Notes: a model not told the origin generated them from the sequence alone. Shown: positions 15,901-24,268, counted from the first letter of the stretch. The stretch: DNA of 24,346 nt from Silene noctiflora (GCA_009801015.1 VHZZ01015048.1:4612-28957); one strand, 5' to 3'. Numbers and translations: made by a program.

Positions 15901-18185
15901 GATACCTTCTCCTCCTCGGTTTCTTTTGAGGTGTATTATTCAGGTCAATAGCTTCGTTGCCTCCCTTATCAGCATCCTCTGTTACTGAGACTTTACCAGG
16001 CAATGATTCTGTGATGGGCCCTGGCACATTTTCGTCATGGTGGTCCTGAATGTTGACCATTGTAGCACCAACATTGTGTCCTTGGAGCACGTTTTGCTCA
16101 CTTTGACCTTGATTGATGCCTGAGGGTGTAACACTTTGTAATCTCTGCCATGTATCTGGAGTTGCAGGGGCGAAAGCAGAACTTCCATTAGCATGCTTAT
16201 TGCTTGGAAGTGAATTCAGATCACCGTTGCTGCAGAATAGACCTGAGAAAGCATATGAAATATGAAACTGGTCATGATTATTTCAGTTCAGGAAAACATG
16301 TATAACACATCAATGAGTGAGGATGAATTTGGTCTGTGGGAGAAAGCTGATTTAAACATGCAAAGTCCTAAACAGACAAGGCGAGGTAAGAATTCACTAT
16401 ACAGATCAATACGAGTGAGGATGACTGTGGTCTGCGGGAGACGAGCTGATTTAAACATGCAAAGTCGTAAACAGCCAATGAGAGGTAAGAATTCACTATC
16501 GTTTTTTCTTCACAAATGCTTCTGAAATTCGATCTTATATAAAGCAATCTTCTGAAACTGCAATGTTATTTACGATTTTGGATCCTCTCCATTTCTTTTA
16601 CGAAATGGAAAGGCCATTTCCTCTCTTAAACCCATTAAATAATATTTTTCCCACAAAATCCCATTGTTCCTTTATTTTTACTCATAAATTTAGAACCGTT
16701 TGATGATCTCAGAAGTCAGATCTGGACCACCGAAAGGAAATGGATTCCATTTCTTTTTAGGAAATGGAGAGGATCTCCACTCGTTATTTACACAAACATC
16801 CATATAAAAGTATTTCTTATAGGTTTCTCATATAGTGTGTTTGGTAAATAACATGTGGCTGTATAATATCATGAGTATTGTCTTAGTAGTAAGAGCTCTC
16901 TTACCCTAACCATGAAGTTGGGGTTCGATTCTCACCCGCGACATAGTGCGCTCATTTGGACCAAAAAAATAAAAAAATAAAAGGCACTTTTTTCTTTCCA
17001 TGACATGCTTTACAGAAAAAACTATGACAATGGAGCTGAGGATGTTTACAATTTGTTTCCCTGGATCATTTTGGAGTTCTATAGCTTCAAGATCTTGCAA
17101 AAGTTAAGCAAAGACTTTCACTCATTCAACCTAGACAAATTGTAGTACTAATAATTCTGTAGTTGAAGACAAATTTGTTCTTCATGCAACATTTTGCTTT
17201 TATTCACCTACTTTATTGAATCTACCCAAACATCCTATCATTTCATGTTTAGCACTTGTTTTTCACTGTTAAACCCAGCTTTTGCCTTTCATGTTTATGG
17301 ACTGTTTGCATGCGAACTATCATCAATTTACGGTACTAGTAAGATGTTTGCTTAGCTGCTAGGTTGTCAAGAACCTTAAGATGTTTGCTGTTTAGTACTT
17401 CAAAAATTATAACATCATTCAGCAAAGAGAAGATCAATAACAAGGGCCATAACTATTCTTATAATCAAATACTGGACGAGGGACTTACCGTTTGTCACTC
17501 CGAGGTCATAAAAGCCATTTCCCTGCATGTTAATTCCATGCAACGCTTCTTGGCTGTTGAGAAATGGGTCATTATTTGTTCTGCTGCCTTCGGATTGAGA
17601 AACCCAACCAGGGAAGAACACGCCAGTTGATGTATTATCACCATTATTATTCCGCAATGTCAGTGATTCATTTATATTCAAGAGGTCCCTAAATGACATT
17701 GTATTGTAGTCAGGGTCACTGAAATTTTGATCTAATATGGTTCCATTTTCTCTTGCCCCATTACTATTCCAAGAACTATAAATGGGATAACTAACTGAAG
17801 CATGGTCACTGGAACCATAACTCATCACCGATCTCCTTCCTTGACTACTCCAATGGGGAAGGCACTCTCCGAAATCCCGTCTTTGGATTTCGCCATTTGC
17901 TCTCTCTAACTCTAAGGGATTTCCCCAAATGGTATTGCTTGTTGGGTAGCTCCTACTTTCAGAGTATGACAAAACGTTTTGCTGTGTAACTCTAGAGAGA
18001 TATGCCTCCCTTTCACCCCACGCTTGAGCCAGCAGTCCCCCTTGCCCATCGTCGTAGATCGGGGTTGGGCTGATGCTTGGGCTCGAACGGGGAATGTTTG
18101 GTTTCGCTGGTGTCTCAGGTGTCCAGGAGCCTTGTGTATGAAAGTCATTCGCAACTGACACTGATCTTCCTCTCTGAGCTTCCAT
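6919..18185 (-). CDS. ROS1: ROS1/DEMETER-like 5-methylcytosine DNA glycosylase, complete, 19 exons
   Basis: This bifunctional glycosylase/AP lyase excises 5-methylcytosine in the nucleus and starts base-excision demethylation. Coding exons (minus strand): 18185-17489, 16242-14638, 14550-14134, 13664-13574, 13489-12181, 12074-11995, 11598-11514, 11430-11339, 11252-11184, 11087-11051, 10963-10881, 10313-9765, 8443-8407, 8325-8268, 8137-7998, 7894-7829, 7513-7399, 7320-7282, 7040-6919. They total 5691 nt (1896 residues plus TAG), and all junctions are GT..AG with matching phase. Catalytic Lys1412 and Asp1430, the four Fe-S cysteines, and the permuted CXXC and RRM-like C-terminal domains are all present. 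Core residues (AKEYLLSFRGLGLKS, LHHLAFPV) look ROS1-like rather than DME-like. The length exceeds Arabidopsis ROS1 and approaches DME, so DML orthology is not settled. I see no disabling mutation. Confidence 0.95.
7582..7608 (+). other. G-quadruplex-type G-run cluster in intron 16
   Basis: On the plus strand, the template for the demethylase gene, runs of 3-5 G occur five times with linkers of 1-5 bases, which fits the G3+N1-7 rule. The transcript strand is C-rich here. The tract lies in the 315-bp intron between exons 16 and 17. Whether it folds or affects elongation is not shown by sequence. Confidence 0.5.
8628..9494. mobile_element. hAT-type element with GGGTCGGGTC-rich ends inside intron 12 (867 bp)
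   Basis: Perfect 13-bp terminal inverted repeats, TAGACCTGTCAAA (8628-8640) and its reverse complement (9482-9494), are bounded by an exact 8-bp duplication GTGTAAAC (8620-8627, 9495-9502). Subterminal regions are packed with GGGTCGGGTC and ACGGGTC motifs on both sides; the centre is very AT-rich and contains a tandem duplication. There is no transposase. The duplication length and symmetrical TAG..CTA ends fit hAT. Reading the duplication as 9 bp (GTGTAAACT) would suggest Mutator but breaks end symmetry. The CG-rich ends are likely methylation targets within a demethylase gene. Confidence 0.82.
8778..9254. repeat. internal tandem duplication within the intron 12 hAT-type element
   Basis: The sequence starting TTAATCTATTTTTTTATT at 8778 recurs at 9035, an offset of 257 bp, and is followed for over 200 bp with few differences. 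Copy 1 additionally has a nested 44-bp duplication of the segment containing TAAAAGGGTAAAACATATTT, so that segment occurs three times in all. The near-identity of the copies suggests a recent duplication. Confidence 0.85.
10881..12074 (-). other. demethylase catalytic core, exons 6-11 (helix-hairpin-helix, GPD Asp, 4Fe-4S)
   Basis: Six short exons encode the active site. Exon 7 contains RGLGLKSVECVR, with catalytic Lys1412 in the helix-hairpin-helix. Exon 8 opens with VDTNVGRIAVR, containing catalytic Asp1430, exactly 18 residues after the Lys as in ROS1 and DME. An 83-bp intron lies between the two catalytic residues, one codon before the Asp. Exon 11 encodes a C-x6-C-x2-C-x5-C cluster (Cys1497, 1504, 1507, 1513) that holds the 4Fe-4S cluster. 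Exon 10 is a 37-nt microexon. LHYHMITFGK has His where I recall Gln in Arabidopsis homologues. Confidence 0.93.
12181..14550 (-). other. demethylase glycosylase domain part 1 and inter-domain linker, exons 3-5 (residues 768-1373)
   Basis: Exon 3 carries VDLDDETTRVWRLLL and KWWENERRVFRGRVDSFIARM. Exon 4 (91 nt) gives DRRFTPWKGSVLDSVIGVFLTQNVSDHLSS, and exon 5 opens with AFMSMAARFPLK. Together these are the first lobe of the HhH-GPD glycosylase fold (about 848-950). The rest of exon 5 (about 950-1335) is a poorly conserved acidic/Ser-rich linker, typical of the split catalytic domain in DME-family enzymes. The exon ends with LDWEAVRHANVNDIADTIKERGMNNVLAVRIK, where the second lobe begins. Confidence 0.9.
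15033..15188 (-). repeat. in-frame 78-bp tandem duplication in exon 2 (26-residue repeat)
   Basis: Two adjacent 78-bp copies (15033-15110 and 15111-15188) encode 26-residue units of the form S/L-PVAV-x2-DI-x-QV-x-KDHSHP-x2-ELTMS. The DNA copies are close to identical, so the duplication is fairly recent. Being a multiple of three, it keeps the frame. It lies in the disordered part of the N-terminal region, outside the catalytic domain. Confidence 0.88.
16304..16499. repeat. two-copy tandem repeat of about 98-99 bp in intron 1
   Basis: The segment containing GAGTGAGGATGA, GCTGATTTAAACATGCAAAG and GAGGTAAGAATTCACTAT occurs twice in tandem (about 16304-16401 and 16402-16499) with scattered substitutions and a 1-bp indel. 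It sits about 60 bp upstream, in transcript order, of the exon 2 acceptor. Confidence 0.82.
16574..16782. mobile_element. Mutator-like MITE in intron 1 (209 bp)
   Basis: The element is flanked by an exact 9-bp duplication, GTTATTTAC, at 16565-16573 and 16783-16791. Its terminal inverted repeats extend about 35 bp. They share GATCCTCTCCATTTC exactly and continue imperfectly to GAAATGG; the outermost 7 bases differ at a few positions. It has no coding capacity. A 9-bp duplication with long inverted repeats fits a Mutator-derived MITE. Confidence 0.8.
16868..16983 (+). mobile_element. tRNA-derived SINE-like element in intron 1
   Basis: GTCTTAGTAGTAAGAGC resembles the D-arm/box A of a tRNA. About 30 bp later GGGGTTCGATTCTCACC is a good box B/T-arm. 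It ends in an A-rich tail (about 16963-16982). This head-plus-tail arrangement fits a plant SINE lying antisense to the host gene. No target duplication was found and the ends are approximate. It is not a functional tRNA because the acceptor and anticodon stems do not pair. Confidence 0.55.
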
Positions 18186-18360
18186 TATCCACCTCTGTGG
18201 AAACTCATCAAAGGAACCAATTTTTCCCTGTTTTCTTTTATCTCCCTTTTAATTAGGTGGGTGGTTGGGGAGTATTTGACCCGGAAAAATTGCTTCCCAA
18301 ATAAAACTCTTTGTTATACAAAACCCCTCTTCTCAGATCAGACCCATTTCCTGTAAATAC
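18186..18360 (-). other. 5' UTR second exon with two uORFs
   Basis: In transcript order, an acceptor TAATTTTCAG ends at 18361, and 175 nt of leader lie between it and the main ATG. uORF1 (18347-18333) encodes MGLI. uORF2 (18208-18185) encodes MSFHRGG, and its TAA stop overlaps the main ATG by one base (TAATG). A second acceptor-like TTTCCACAG ends at 18195, downstream of both uORF starts, so its use would remove both from the mRNA. The exon boundaries are predicted from consensus only. Confidence 0.5.
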
Positions 18361-18843
18361 CTGAAAATTAATTCATTTTATGGAAATAAATTAAACACAA
18401 AAGGAATATAATCCAGATAACTTACAAGGTAAAAGACCAGCTCAGGTATTGCAGAAACAATGGATCATATACTTAATTAATTTTAGATTAAATGCGTATT
18501 AAAGAAAAACACAATTACTTGCAGATCTCCCAGATCAACACATTTTCACCTACCATATTTTAATTTTATTATTCCTTAAAAATAAAGGCGAAAAAAAAAC
18601 TACGAACTTTGAATTTGTTCTGTTTCATCAAGGACAACAAATCCAAAAATAAAAAATAAAATAAAATTTATATATTGGATTTTTTAGCTGATTATTTCTT
18701 AGTTGAATATCAGTATATCACCCTGATTCACTGTTATCTTTGGAAATAACAAAAAAAAAAAAAAACCATGAAAAAAGAAAAGAAAAGAAAAAAAAGAGTA
18801 AAAATTGTAAGAAAAGGTAAATTCGGTAGATGAAAAAAATTAC

Positions 18844-18960
18844 CGGTAAAAAGGGAGAATGCCGGAGAAGGAAGCCGGCGGTGAAAAGAGAGAATGGAGG
18901 TGATGTGTGAGTTACCAAACAGAACAGTTGGGTATTGAGAGAGGAAAGAGGAAGAGAGAG
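18844..18960 (-). promoter_or_regulatory. probable first leader exon and core promoter of the demethylase gene
   Basis: On the minus strand a pyrimidine-rich tract (TCTCTTTCTC, CTCTCTCTCTTCC) leads into GCCGGCTTCC and ends at a donor TTTACCG|GTAATT (intron from 18843). This looks like a non-coding first exon with a 483-bp leader intron to 18361. A weak TATA-like TTTATACATT lies near 18993-18984, so transcription may start around 18955. A Y-patch style, TATA-poor promoter is equally possible. Confidence 0.45.
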
Positions 18961-19341
18961 AGAATGAAGAAAGAGAAAGAGAAATGTATAAAAAATGAAA
19001 AGAAGAAAAGATAGGGTGGGTTGGTTGTCCTCTTTTATTCAGTGCTCCGTAGTATTTCATGCATGTTGTTACTATTCTTTATTACTTTCTTCTATCTCAT
19101 TTCTAACCTCATCACTCTCAAACTCATATCATTCATATCCCCCCTCACTTTTCCCCTGCTTATACATTCTCGTGTCCTCGCGTCTCATTTATATTGTCCT
19201 CATTTAACTTTAATTTTTTAATCGTATTCTATTAGTCTTGTCAAACATGTCAGTTTCTTTGTTTTCTTTTTTTTAGTAAGTGATGATGTGATGTTTGACT
19301 TTTCATATGATTCTCTCAACAACACCCAACTTTATATCAGC

Positions 19342-19377
19342 ACATGTTTTTATTACTCTCTCCATCCGTAAATAATC

Positions 19378-19425
<48 letters not shown>

Positions 19426-19470
19426 CAAACACATGTTTTTAATACCCTCTTCATCCGTAAATAATCTTTT
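19342..19470. repeat. TTA microsatellite between two copies of a 40-bp direct repeat
   Basis: A (TTA)n tract of about 44 bp (19380-19423) lies between two copies of the segment CACATGTTTTTA..CATCCGTAAATAATCTTTT (starting 19341 and 19430, offset 89 bp). The CTCTCCATCCGTAAATAATC part resembles a Stowaway end, but no opposite end is visible. The tract may be a decayed MITE end expanded by slippage. Confidence 0.7.
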
Positions 19471-19723
19471 CTATTTTTTTTTTTTTTATTATTTTCATCT
19501 TTAGCTAAGATCGGTCAGAAAATCTATTCTTTCAGTTTAGTATATAATATGACAACCGTAATAACAATAATATTTGCTCCATATTCGATTTATTTATTTT
19601 CTTAAAGTGGAAAATCTCGGTAAGGTAACTTTCTACATGGAATGTCGAACGTTTCCCGCACGTTCTACTGAAGCACAAGACATCGCAACTCTACAAAATA
19701 AGTTTTTTTTTTCTTTTTTTTTT

Positions 19724-19897
19724 AAATTACCTCAACATCAATTTATAATAAGATTATGAATAGTAAAGATATTAAAAAGAATAAAAAGAGAGGGTAATTA
19801 GCATTCATAAGATTATTTTTATCCATGTATGTATAATTATCTGTGTATATAAGTACAATACAAAAGGTATTATGAATAAGGTTGGTATGTTTTGAGA
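19724..19897. repeat. dispersed repeat, copy A
   Basis: This shares long blocks with 21758-21939 in the same orientation. They include AATTACCT, AGTAAAGATATTA, ATTCATAAGAT, TTTTTATCCATGTATGTA, and TACAAAAGGTATTATGAATA followed by TTTTGAGA. The copies are diverged by substitutions and indels. Neither has an ORF, and no termini could be defined. Confidence 0.8.
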
Positions 19898-20666
19898 TAT
19901 TGAATTTAATAATAAGTATTTTCAAAGTGTAATTGACCCTTTACAAAATGTATGTATTAGTTTTAATTTAACAAAGCCAATACAACATAGGAAAAGGATA
20001 ATCCAACTTGAAATATAATTTTATAGTACATTTGTCTTAACCACATTACCAAGATTTATTCGTTTTTTGTTTATAAAATAACAATTTCTATTTTGATAAA
20101 TAGAGCCGTGAATGTTTAGCAAAAGTAATAATTAAAGATCTCAAAAATTAAGTTGATGGCATGCAATAAAATAAAATGTGACATATTAAAGCATTGCACT
20201 CCATCTGTATCATCAAATGAATACTACAATATAACAACCAACCCTTTATCTTTGGGATAAACACACAATATCTCATGTAATTAAATCAAGATAATGAAGA
20301 TCAAATGAATATATTTATCACAATTAATCAACTTTAACTCGTTCGTTGCGTTTCTTTAGTAAATAATGTGACAAAAGTTGATGAAGAGGTAAATATGTCA
20401 ATTATTAGAAGGCCAATGAAAACGTGTGAAGCGTTGATGACAAAAACAAAACACGTGACCTGACTCGACACTTGTCTCATGGCGTGGTGGCATATCCCCA
20501 GTTTAAGTTTGACACCATTTTAGTAGAATTGCGTTTTTTATGCGATTTCTTATTAATTATTTTATTATGTCAGTTTCTTATGTTAAGAGTTGTTATTTGT
20601 CCCTTAAACGAGATTTCTCATTTCTTTTTGATTAATAATAGTTGTTGACGAATGAAATATCACGTA

Positions 20667-20757
20667 CTCCCTCCATTCAACTTTTATCACCTCACTTCAA
20701 TATAATACTCCTCACATATATTGAGGCAATGGGGTGATAATTTATGAATGGAGGGAG
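20667..20757. mobile_element. Stowaway-type MITE, 91 bp
   Basis: CTCCCTCCATTCA at the left end and TGAATGGAGGGAG at the right end are perfect 13-bp inverted repeats, flanked by TA on both sides (20665-20666, 20758-20759). CTCCCTCC ends with a TA duplication are diagnostic of Stowaway (Tc1/mariner-derived) MITEs. It is short for the family, so it is probably internally deleted. Confidence 0.9.
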
Positions 20758-21407
20758 TAGTTTGTTGTTTGTCCGGTTCCCTTTTGAAGTAATTATATTC
20801 ATTTGTTTGTTTGGGGCACTTTTCCTAGAATACGGTAAACCTGTCTTATTTGACTCTCGCATATATTAATATATTAATTTATGAGCACTAATCCTAAAGT
20901 AGTAAATGTTGAACTCTATAAAATGCTCTAAATAAAGTATTTGCTTGTCCAATATCTTTCGGTGTGAGACCAAAGTGCAACGTGCATGAACTATTAACCG
21001 AATCATTTCTTTTGTACAACATCTATGTTTTCATATTCCCTCTCCATTTATTTGACTTCTATTCTTTAAATATTTTTCTTTTTTTTGATGGAAAAATATT
21101 TTTCTTATCTACATTCACATGTACAGATAAAAAAGAAAAGATGCAATTTAATACAATCATAAGATTTTGTTTCCAAACATATGGCCTAATTGGTAAAAAA
21201 AAACTAAAGGGATATGGACAAATTGGTAAAAAAAAAAGTAAACAACTAGCCAGATAATAATATACAATTAATGAATTCAATATATGTTAACATATTTATC
21301 ATCCATAATTGCATAGTTTTGTTAAGTTTAATAAGTTTTGTTGTTATGAATTAAGATGAAATAAACTTCAATTTTAACTATTTTTTGTTTTCACCATTAC
21401 ATCAAAT

Positions 21408-21672
21408 TAGAGCCGGCAAAATTGACCCGATCCAAAGGATCCCTACTCAAAAGCCGAATAAACCCATAACCCGAATTTAGCCGAATCAATATGACGCGAC
21501 CCCGACTCAAATGTTTTTTTTTCTTCAAATTGACCATTATCCATGAATAACTTGATAATAAAACATCGAAATGAGTCAAACTCAAAATAACTCGGTTTGA
21601 CTCAATCTAATTTGAATCTTTGCAGACTTGATATAGCCCAAAATGATCTGGATCCGACAGATACCCAACCTA
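21408..21672. mobile_element. possible hAT-type remnant related to the intron 12 element
   Basis: The left end TAGAGCCGGCAAAATTGACCCG resembles TAGACCTGTCAAATGGGTCGGG at the start of the intron 12 element in layout. It is followed by CCCGA and GACTCAA motifs similar to subterminal repeats. No matching right end or target duplication was found, so the assignment is weak. Confidence 0.35.
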
Positions 21673-21757
21673 ATTAAGTAGTAGTTCACTCGTTCATCAG
21701 TGAAAGTGACAGAGTGAAAGTGAAGATGCTGAGTTGTCGTTGCAAAATATATTTTTT

Positions 21758-21939
21758 AATTACCTTAAAATCAATATTTATAACAAGATAATCAAAAGTA
21801 AAGATATTAGAAAGTAAAAAAAAATAGAGAGTAATTAACATTCATAAGATCATTTTTATCCATGTATGTATATAAGGACAGTACAAAAGGTATTATGAAT
21901 AAGAGGGAATTAAATTTGTGTGTTGATATATTTTGAGAC
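21758..21939. repeat. dispersed repeat, copy B
   Basis: This is the second copy of the repeat at 19724-19897, about 2.03 kb away in the same orientation. It lacks about 15 bp in the middle relative to copy A and has its own insertions. Both copies follow a similar A/T-rich lead-in containing GCAAAATA or ACAAAATA. Confidence 0.8.
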
Positions 21940-22654
21940 CAGTATTGGTGTCCAAGCTACTTCATTTGCATTAAAACAAAACTATTTAGAGTTTAAATCG
22001 ACTCCGAGCCCAAAATTGACTCCGAAACCGAAATTCGAGTCAACCTAAGTCAACCCAAGAATGTGAAAATAATGCCATAAATGGTTTTGTCACGTCATTT
22101 GCATTAAATAACACTATTTAGAATTAAATACGACTCAGGCCCTAAAACCCAGAAAATTTCTATTATTACGTTAACACCAACTCACCACAATGAGGTGGTG
22201 TTACCTTCCATTCAGATAACGACACATGTCATAAGACTAATAAAAATTATACTTCATTTCTTCAACATCATTTCGCTGCTAGTCTGCTAGAAATAAACAT
22301 CGATCATTGACAACTCTTTAATTCAAATTTCAAACACATTGTTGTCCATTACAATCCCTTTAATAAGCGAAAATTGCTTTTGATACGTTTTATTCGGAAA
22401 AACTTTTTTTTCCTTTCAATTCGTCATTTTCACACACTTAAATTATTAAAAATTCAGACTATCTTTTTCCTAAAAATTATCTCAAAAATAAAAGGGTTAA
22501 ATATTCCCAATTAAGGTTTTGTGGTATGAACAAGGCTCGATTTGAGAATAGGGTTTCACTTCCCGCCTTCCGAGTTGACGCCAACATTTACTATGAAGCC
22601 GGGAATTGAAAATCCTTACATAGAATCAGGAGCTCGTAAATTGACGACACATAA
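21940..22654. other. AT-rich intergenic DNA, nothing assignable
   Basis: No ORF of note is present. Short GACTCCGA- and GAGTCAACC-like motifs occur near 21995-22060. A 27-codon open stretch beginning ATGAACAAGGCTCGATTT (22527) ends at TGA without recognised homology. I see no gene here. Confidence 0.5.
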
Positions 22655-23570
22655 TGTAACACCCCTACTTACCAAGAAGCCTTAACTAGGCCTTCCTTGA
22701 TAACAAAAGACACTATCATATCGGTTGCCCGAGGTAAGTACATCAAATAGACCAACATTTAGTAAATACTTTACAACTTTACCACTGAAGACAAGGTACA
22801 ACTCAACTACACAGAATAAGAAAAGGTACAACTGGTGACACTACTATCGCCTACGAGCATCTCTATGTCATACGATCTTCCAACCCGCAACATACACCAA
22901 GAAAACATCCATACATCCATACTAAACCTAAAAGTCATTCTACTCACCATCCCCGAATGAATTATCACAATTAGAAAACAATAACCGGGGTCAGTCAACT
23001 GAATAACTAATTTAGCAATATAGACATATAATGCAATACATTCCAATCACAACGTATCAATCATTACTCTGAACTCCATAGTAACCAGTAACCGATTACA
23101 CACCAATGTGTGTAGCCCTGCCAGATTACCCATCATAACAGGTAATCCACACCGCCAGTGGGGACCGCAACCTTACCACCAAAATCCCCGCTCATCGCAT
23201 CGAGCGAACCTAGATCATTAACGTGCACATTTCCTTTGTGACGGGAGCCACAAGAGGCGAACATAGGGTTGGAACCATCTCCCAAAAATGGTCCCACAAC
23301 AATAATCAATAATCAACACAATAAATCTCAATCACACAATAACCATAAGAGACCGTCACATTACATGTATATCAATTAAACAGTCAACCGAGTATGAAAA
23401 CTCTACCTCTAGCGAATCCAAGCAGCACCGATCATCAACACACACATGCACATGTAAGACTGCTATCGACACTTACAACAACGATATGGCCAGATTACAA
23501 ACGATCATAACCCTAACCAAAACCAATAAATGGCGACGATGACTTACCTTACTCGATGCACTGATGGCTA
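22655..23570. mobile_element. LTR-like or retroelement-derived repeat block beginning TGTAACACCCC
   Basis: The left end TGTAACACCCC, the CGGTTGCCCGAGGTAA segment and the CCAGATTACC..GGTAATCCACACC hairpin (7-bp perfect arms, 23124-23147) are features I associate with widespread plant Ty3/gypsy-type LTR sequence. There is no coding potential. The right end and the orientation could not be fixed and no target duplication was found, so the family assignment is from memory and tentative. Confidence 0.45.
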
Positions 23571-23863
23571 AACCGAAACCGACACGCACATCCACTCCCA
23601 TGGTGGTCTCCTAAGTGAAGACTCAAGAAGTGGTAGGGGAGAAGGAGGTTGATATATGATTATGTTGGTTTGTTTTCCCCCTCTTTTACCTTGCATTCCG
23701 ACTCGATTTGAGTCGGTTTTTAGCCCCTTATATGCATTTTGTACCCGCATTGCGCATTCTATGAGTATATGCCTCTTATTGCAGGATTCGAGGTGGAAAT
23801 CAAGAGACGGGAGCAAGTAGGAAGAAATCAAGGGAAAAGAGAAGGATTTAAGCTCAAATGGGC
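23571..23863. other. repeat-flanking non-coding DNA with a 7-bp hairpin
   Basis: Between the LTR-like block and the palindromic array there is no credible ORF. CCGACTC/GAGTCGG (23698-23716) forms a perfect hairpin with a 5-nt loop followed by a T-run. The stretch is probably part of the same large repeat as its right neighbour. Confidence 0.4.
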
Positions 23864-24268
23864 TCCCAGCCGGTCCCCTGACCGGCAGCCTGCCGGCCGG
23901 CTGGGACCCAATTCCTATACTTAGCCAAATTTTGAAGCTCAAGTTTTGAAGGCTTCTGGTGTGTTNCCAGCCGGTCCCCTGACCGGCAGNCNGCCAGCCG
24001 GCTGGGAGCACCTGTTGATGAAGAAATNTTGCAGAGGAGTGATCTCAGCCGGTGCACCGGCAGCCGGTCGACCGGCTGGGTCACATTTCCCATACTTAGC
24101 CAAAATTTGATGTCGAAGTTGAAGTACTTTCTGGTGTATTCGTAGCCGGTGGGTGCACCGGTAGCCGGCCCACCGGATACGGCTACCTGATGATGTTTGA
24201 AGATTAATTTTGGAGCAGAAGACTCCCAGCCGGGTCACCAGACCGGCAGCCGGCCGGCCGACTGGGAG
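23864..24268. repeat. array of five GC-rich palindromic modules in a ~178-bp higher-order repeat
   Basis: Five modules (23864-23906, 23966-24007, 24046-24080, 24142-24186, 24223-24268) each consist of inverted arms of the type CCAGCCGG..CCGGCTGG around inner CCGG hairpins. Two spacer types alternate: one with CTATACTTAGCCAAA..TTCTGGTGT, the other with a GATGA..TTG..AG core. Like modules are 176-182 bp apart. The modules differ in sequence but keep their pairing. Four n lie in and just after module 2. After the array, TATATATA (24324-24331) precedes CCCTCTCC, a possible promoter of the element that owns the array. Confidence 0.85.

Larger units (their letters stand above)
14638..18185 (-). other. 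demethylase N-terminal region, exons 1-2 (residues 1-767)
   Basis: The start is the ATG at 18185-18183 in the context GATAATGG, with A at -3. It is followed by GSWTPETPAKP (residues 19-29), matching the GSW-x-P-x-TP-x-KP motif near the N-terminus of DME proteins, so the N-terminus is complete. Exon 1 ends ACG|GTAAGT and the split Gly codon continues in exon 2 as GLFCSNGDLNSLPSN. Residues about 339-383 form a Lys/Arg-rich, AT-hook-like stretch (KKPRRRRYQPKV, KPKRTPKFKTP). This is the basic domain of the family, needed for non-specific DNA binding and nuclear targeting. SCRRSLNFDLN (414-424) is another family signature. The rest is low-complexity and probably disordered. Confidence 0.88.
19061..20664. 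other. upstream flank of the demethylase gene, no coding sequence
   Basis: The DNA is AT-rich with no credible ORF. It holds a TTA microsatellite, one copy of a dispersed repeat (19724-19897) and a G-box core CACGTG at 20452-20457, too far upstream to assign with confidence. This is the region where promoter elements controlling the gene would be sought. Confidence 0.55.

Noticed and set aside
14099..16090. Two adjacent ORFs (505 and 155 codons) that could be read as separate genes
   Set aside because: They join through an 87-bp GT..AG intron with matching phase and match consecutive parts of one DME-family protein. The 505-codon frame opens upstream at an acceptor (16243), and its first Met is really an internal GTG codon.
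16262..16525. 87-codon plus-strand ORF in intron 1
   Set aside because: It only reads through a 98-99-bp tandem repeat antisense to the gene; no homology and no promoter.
16868..16945. Functional tRNA gene
   Set aside because: Box A and box B are visible, but the acceptor and anticodon stems do not pair and an A-rich tail follows, so a SINE-type derivative is more likely.
22807..23046. 79-codon minus-strand ORF in the LTR-like block
   Set aside because: No recognisable domain, and it lies in sequence that looks like non-coding LTR.
23698..23722. Hairpin followed by a T-run, resembling a bacterial intrinsic terminator
   Set aside because: Wrong kingdom; a short palindrome in repeat DNA explains it.
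23864..24268. CRISPR-like look: palindromic repeats separated by spacers
   Set aside because: The genome is a plant, the spacers are themselves repeated, and the modules vary in length and sequence.
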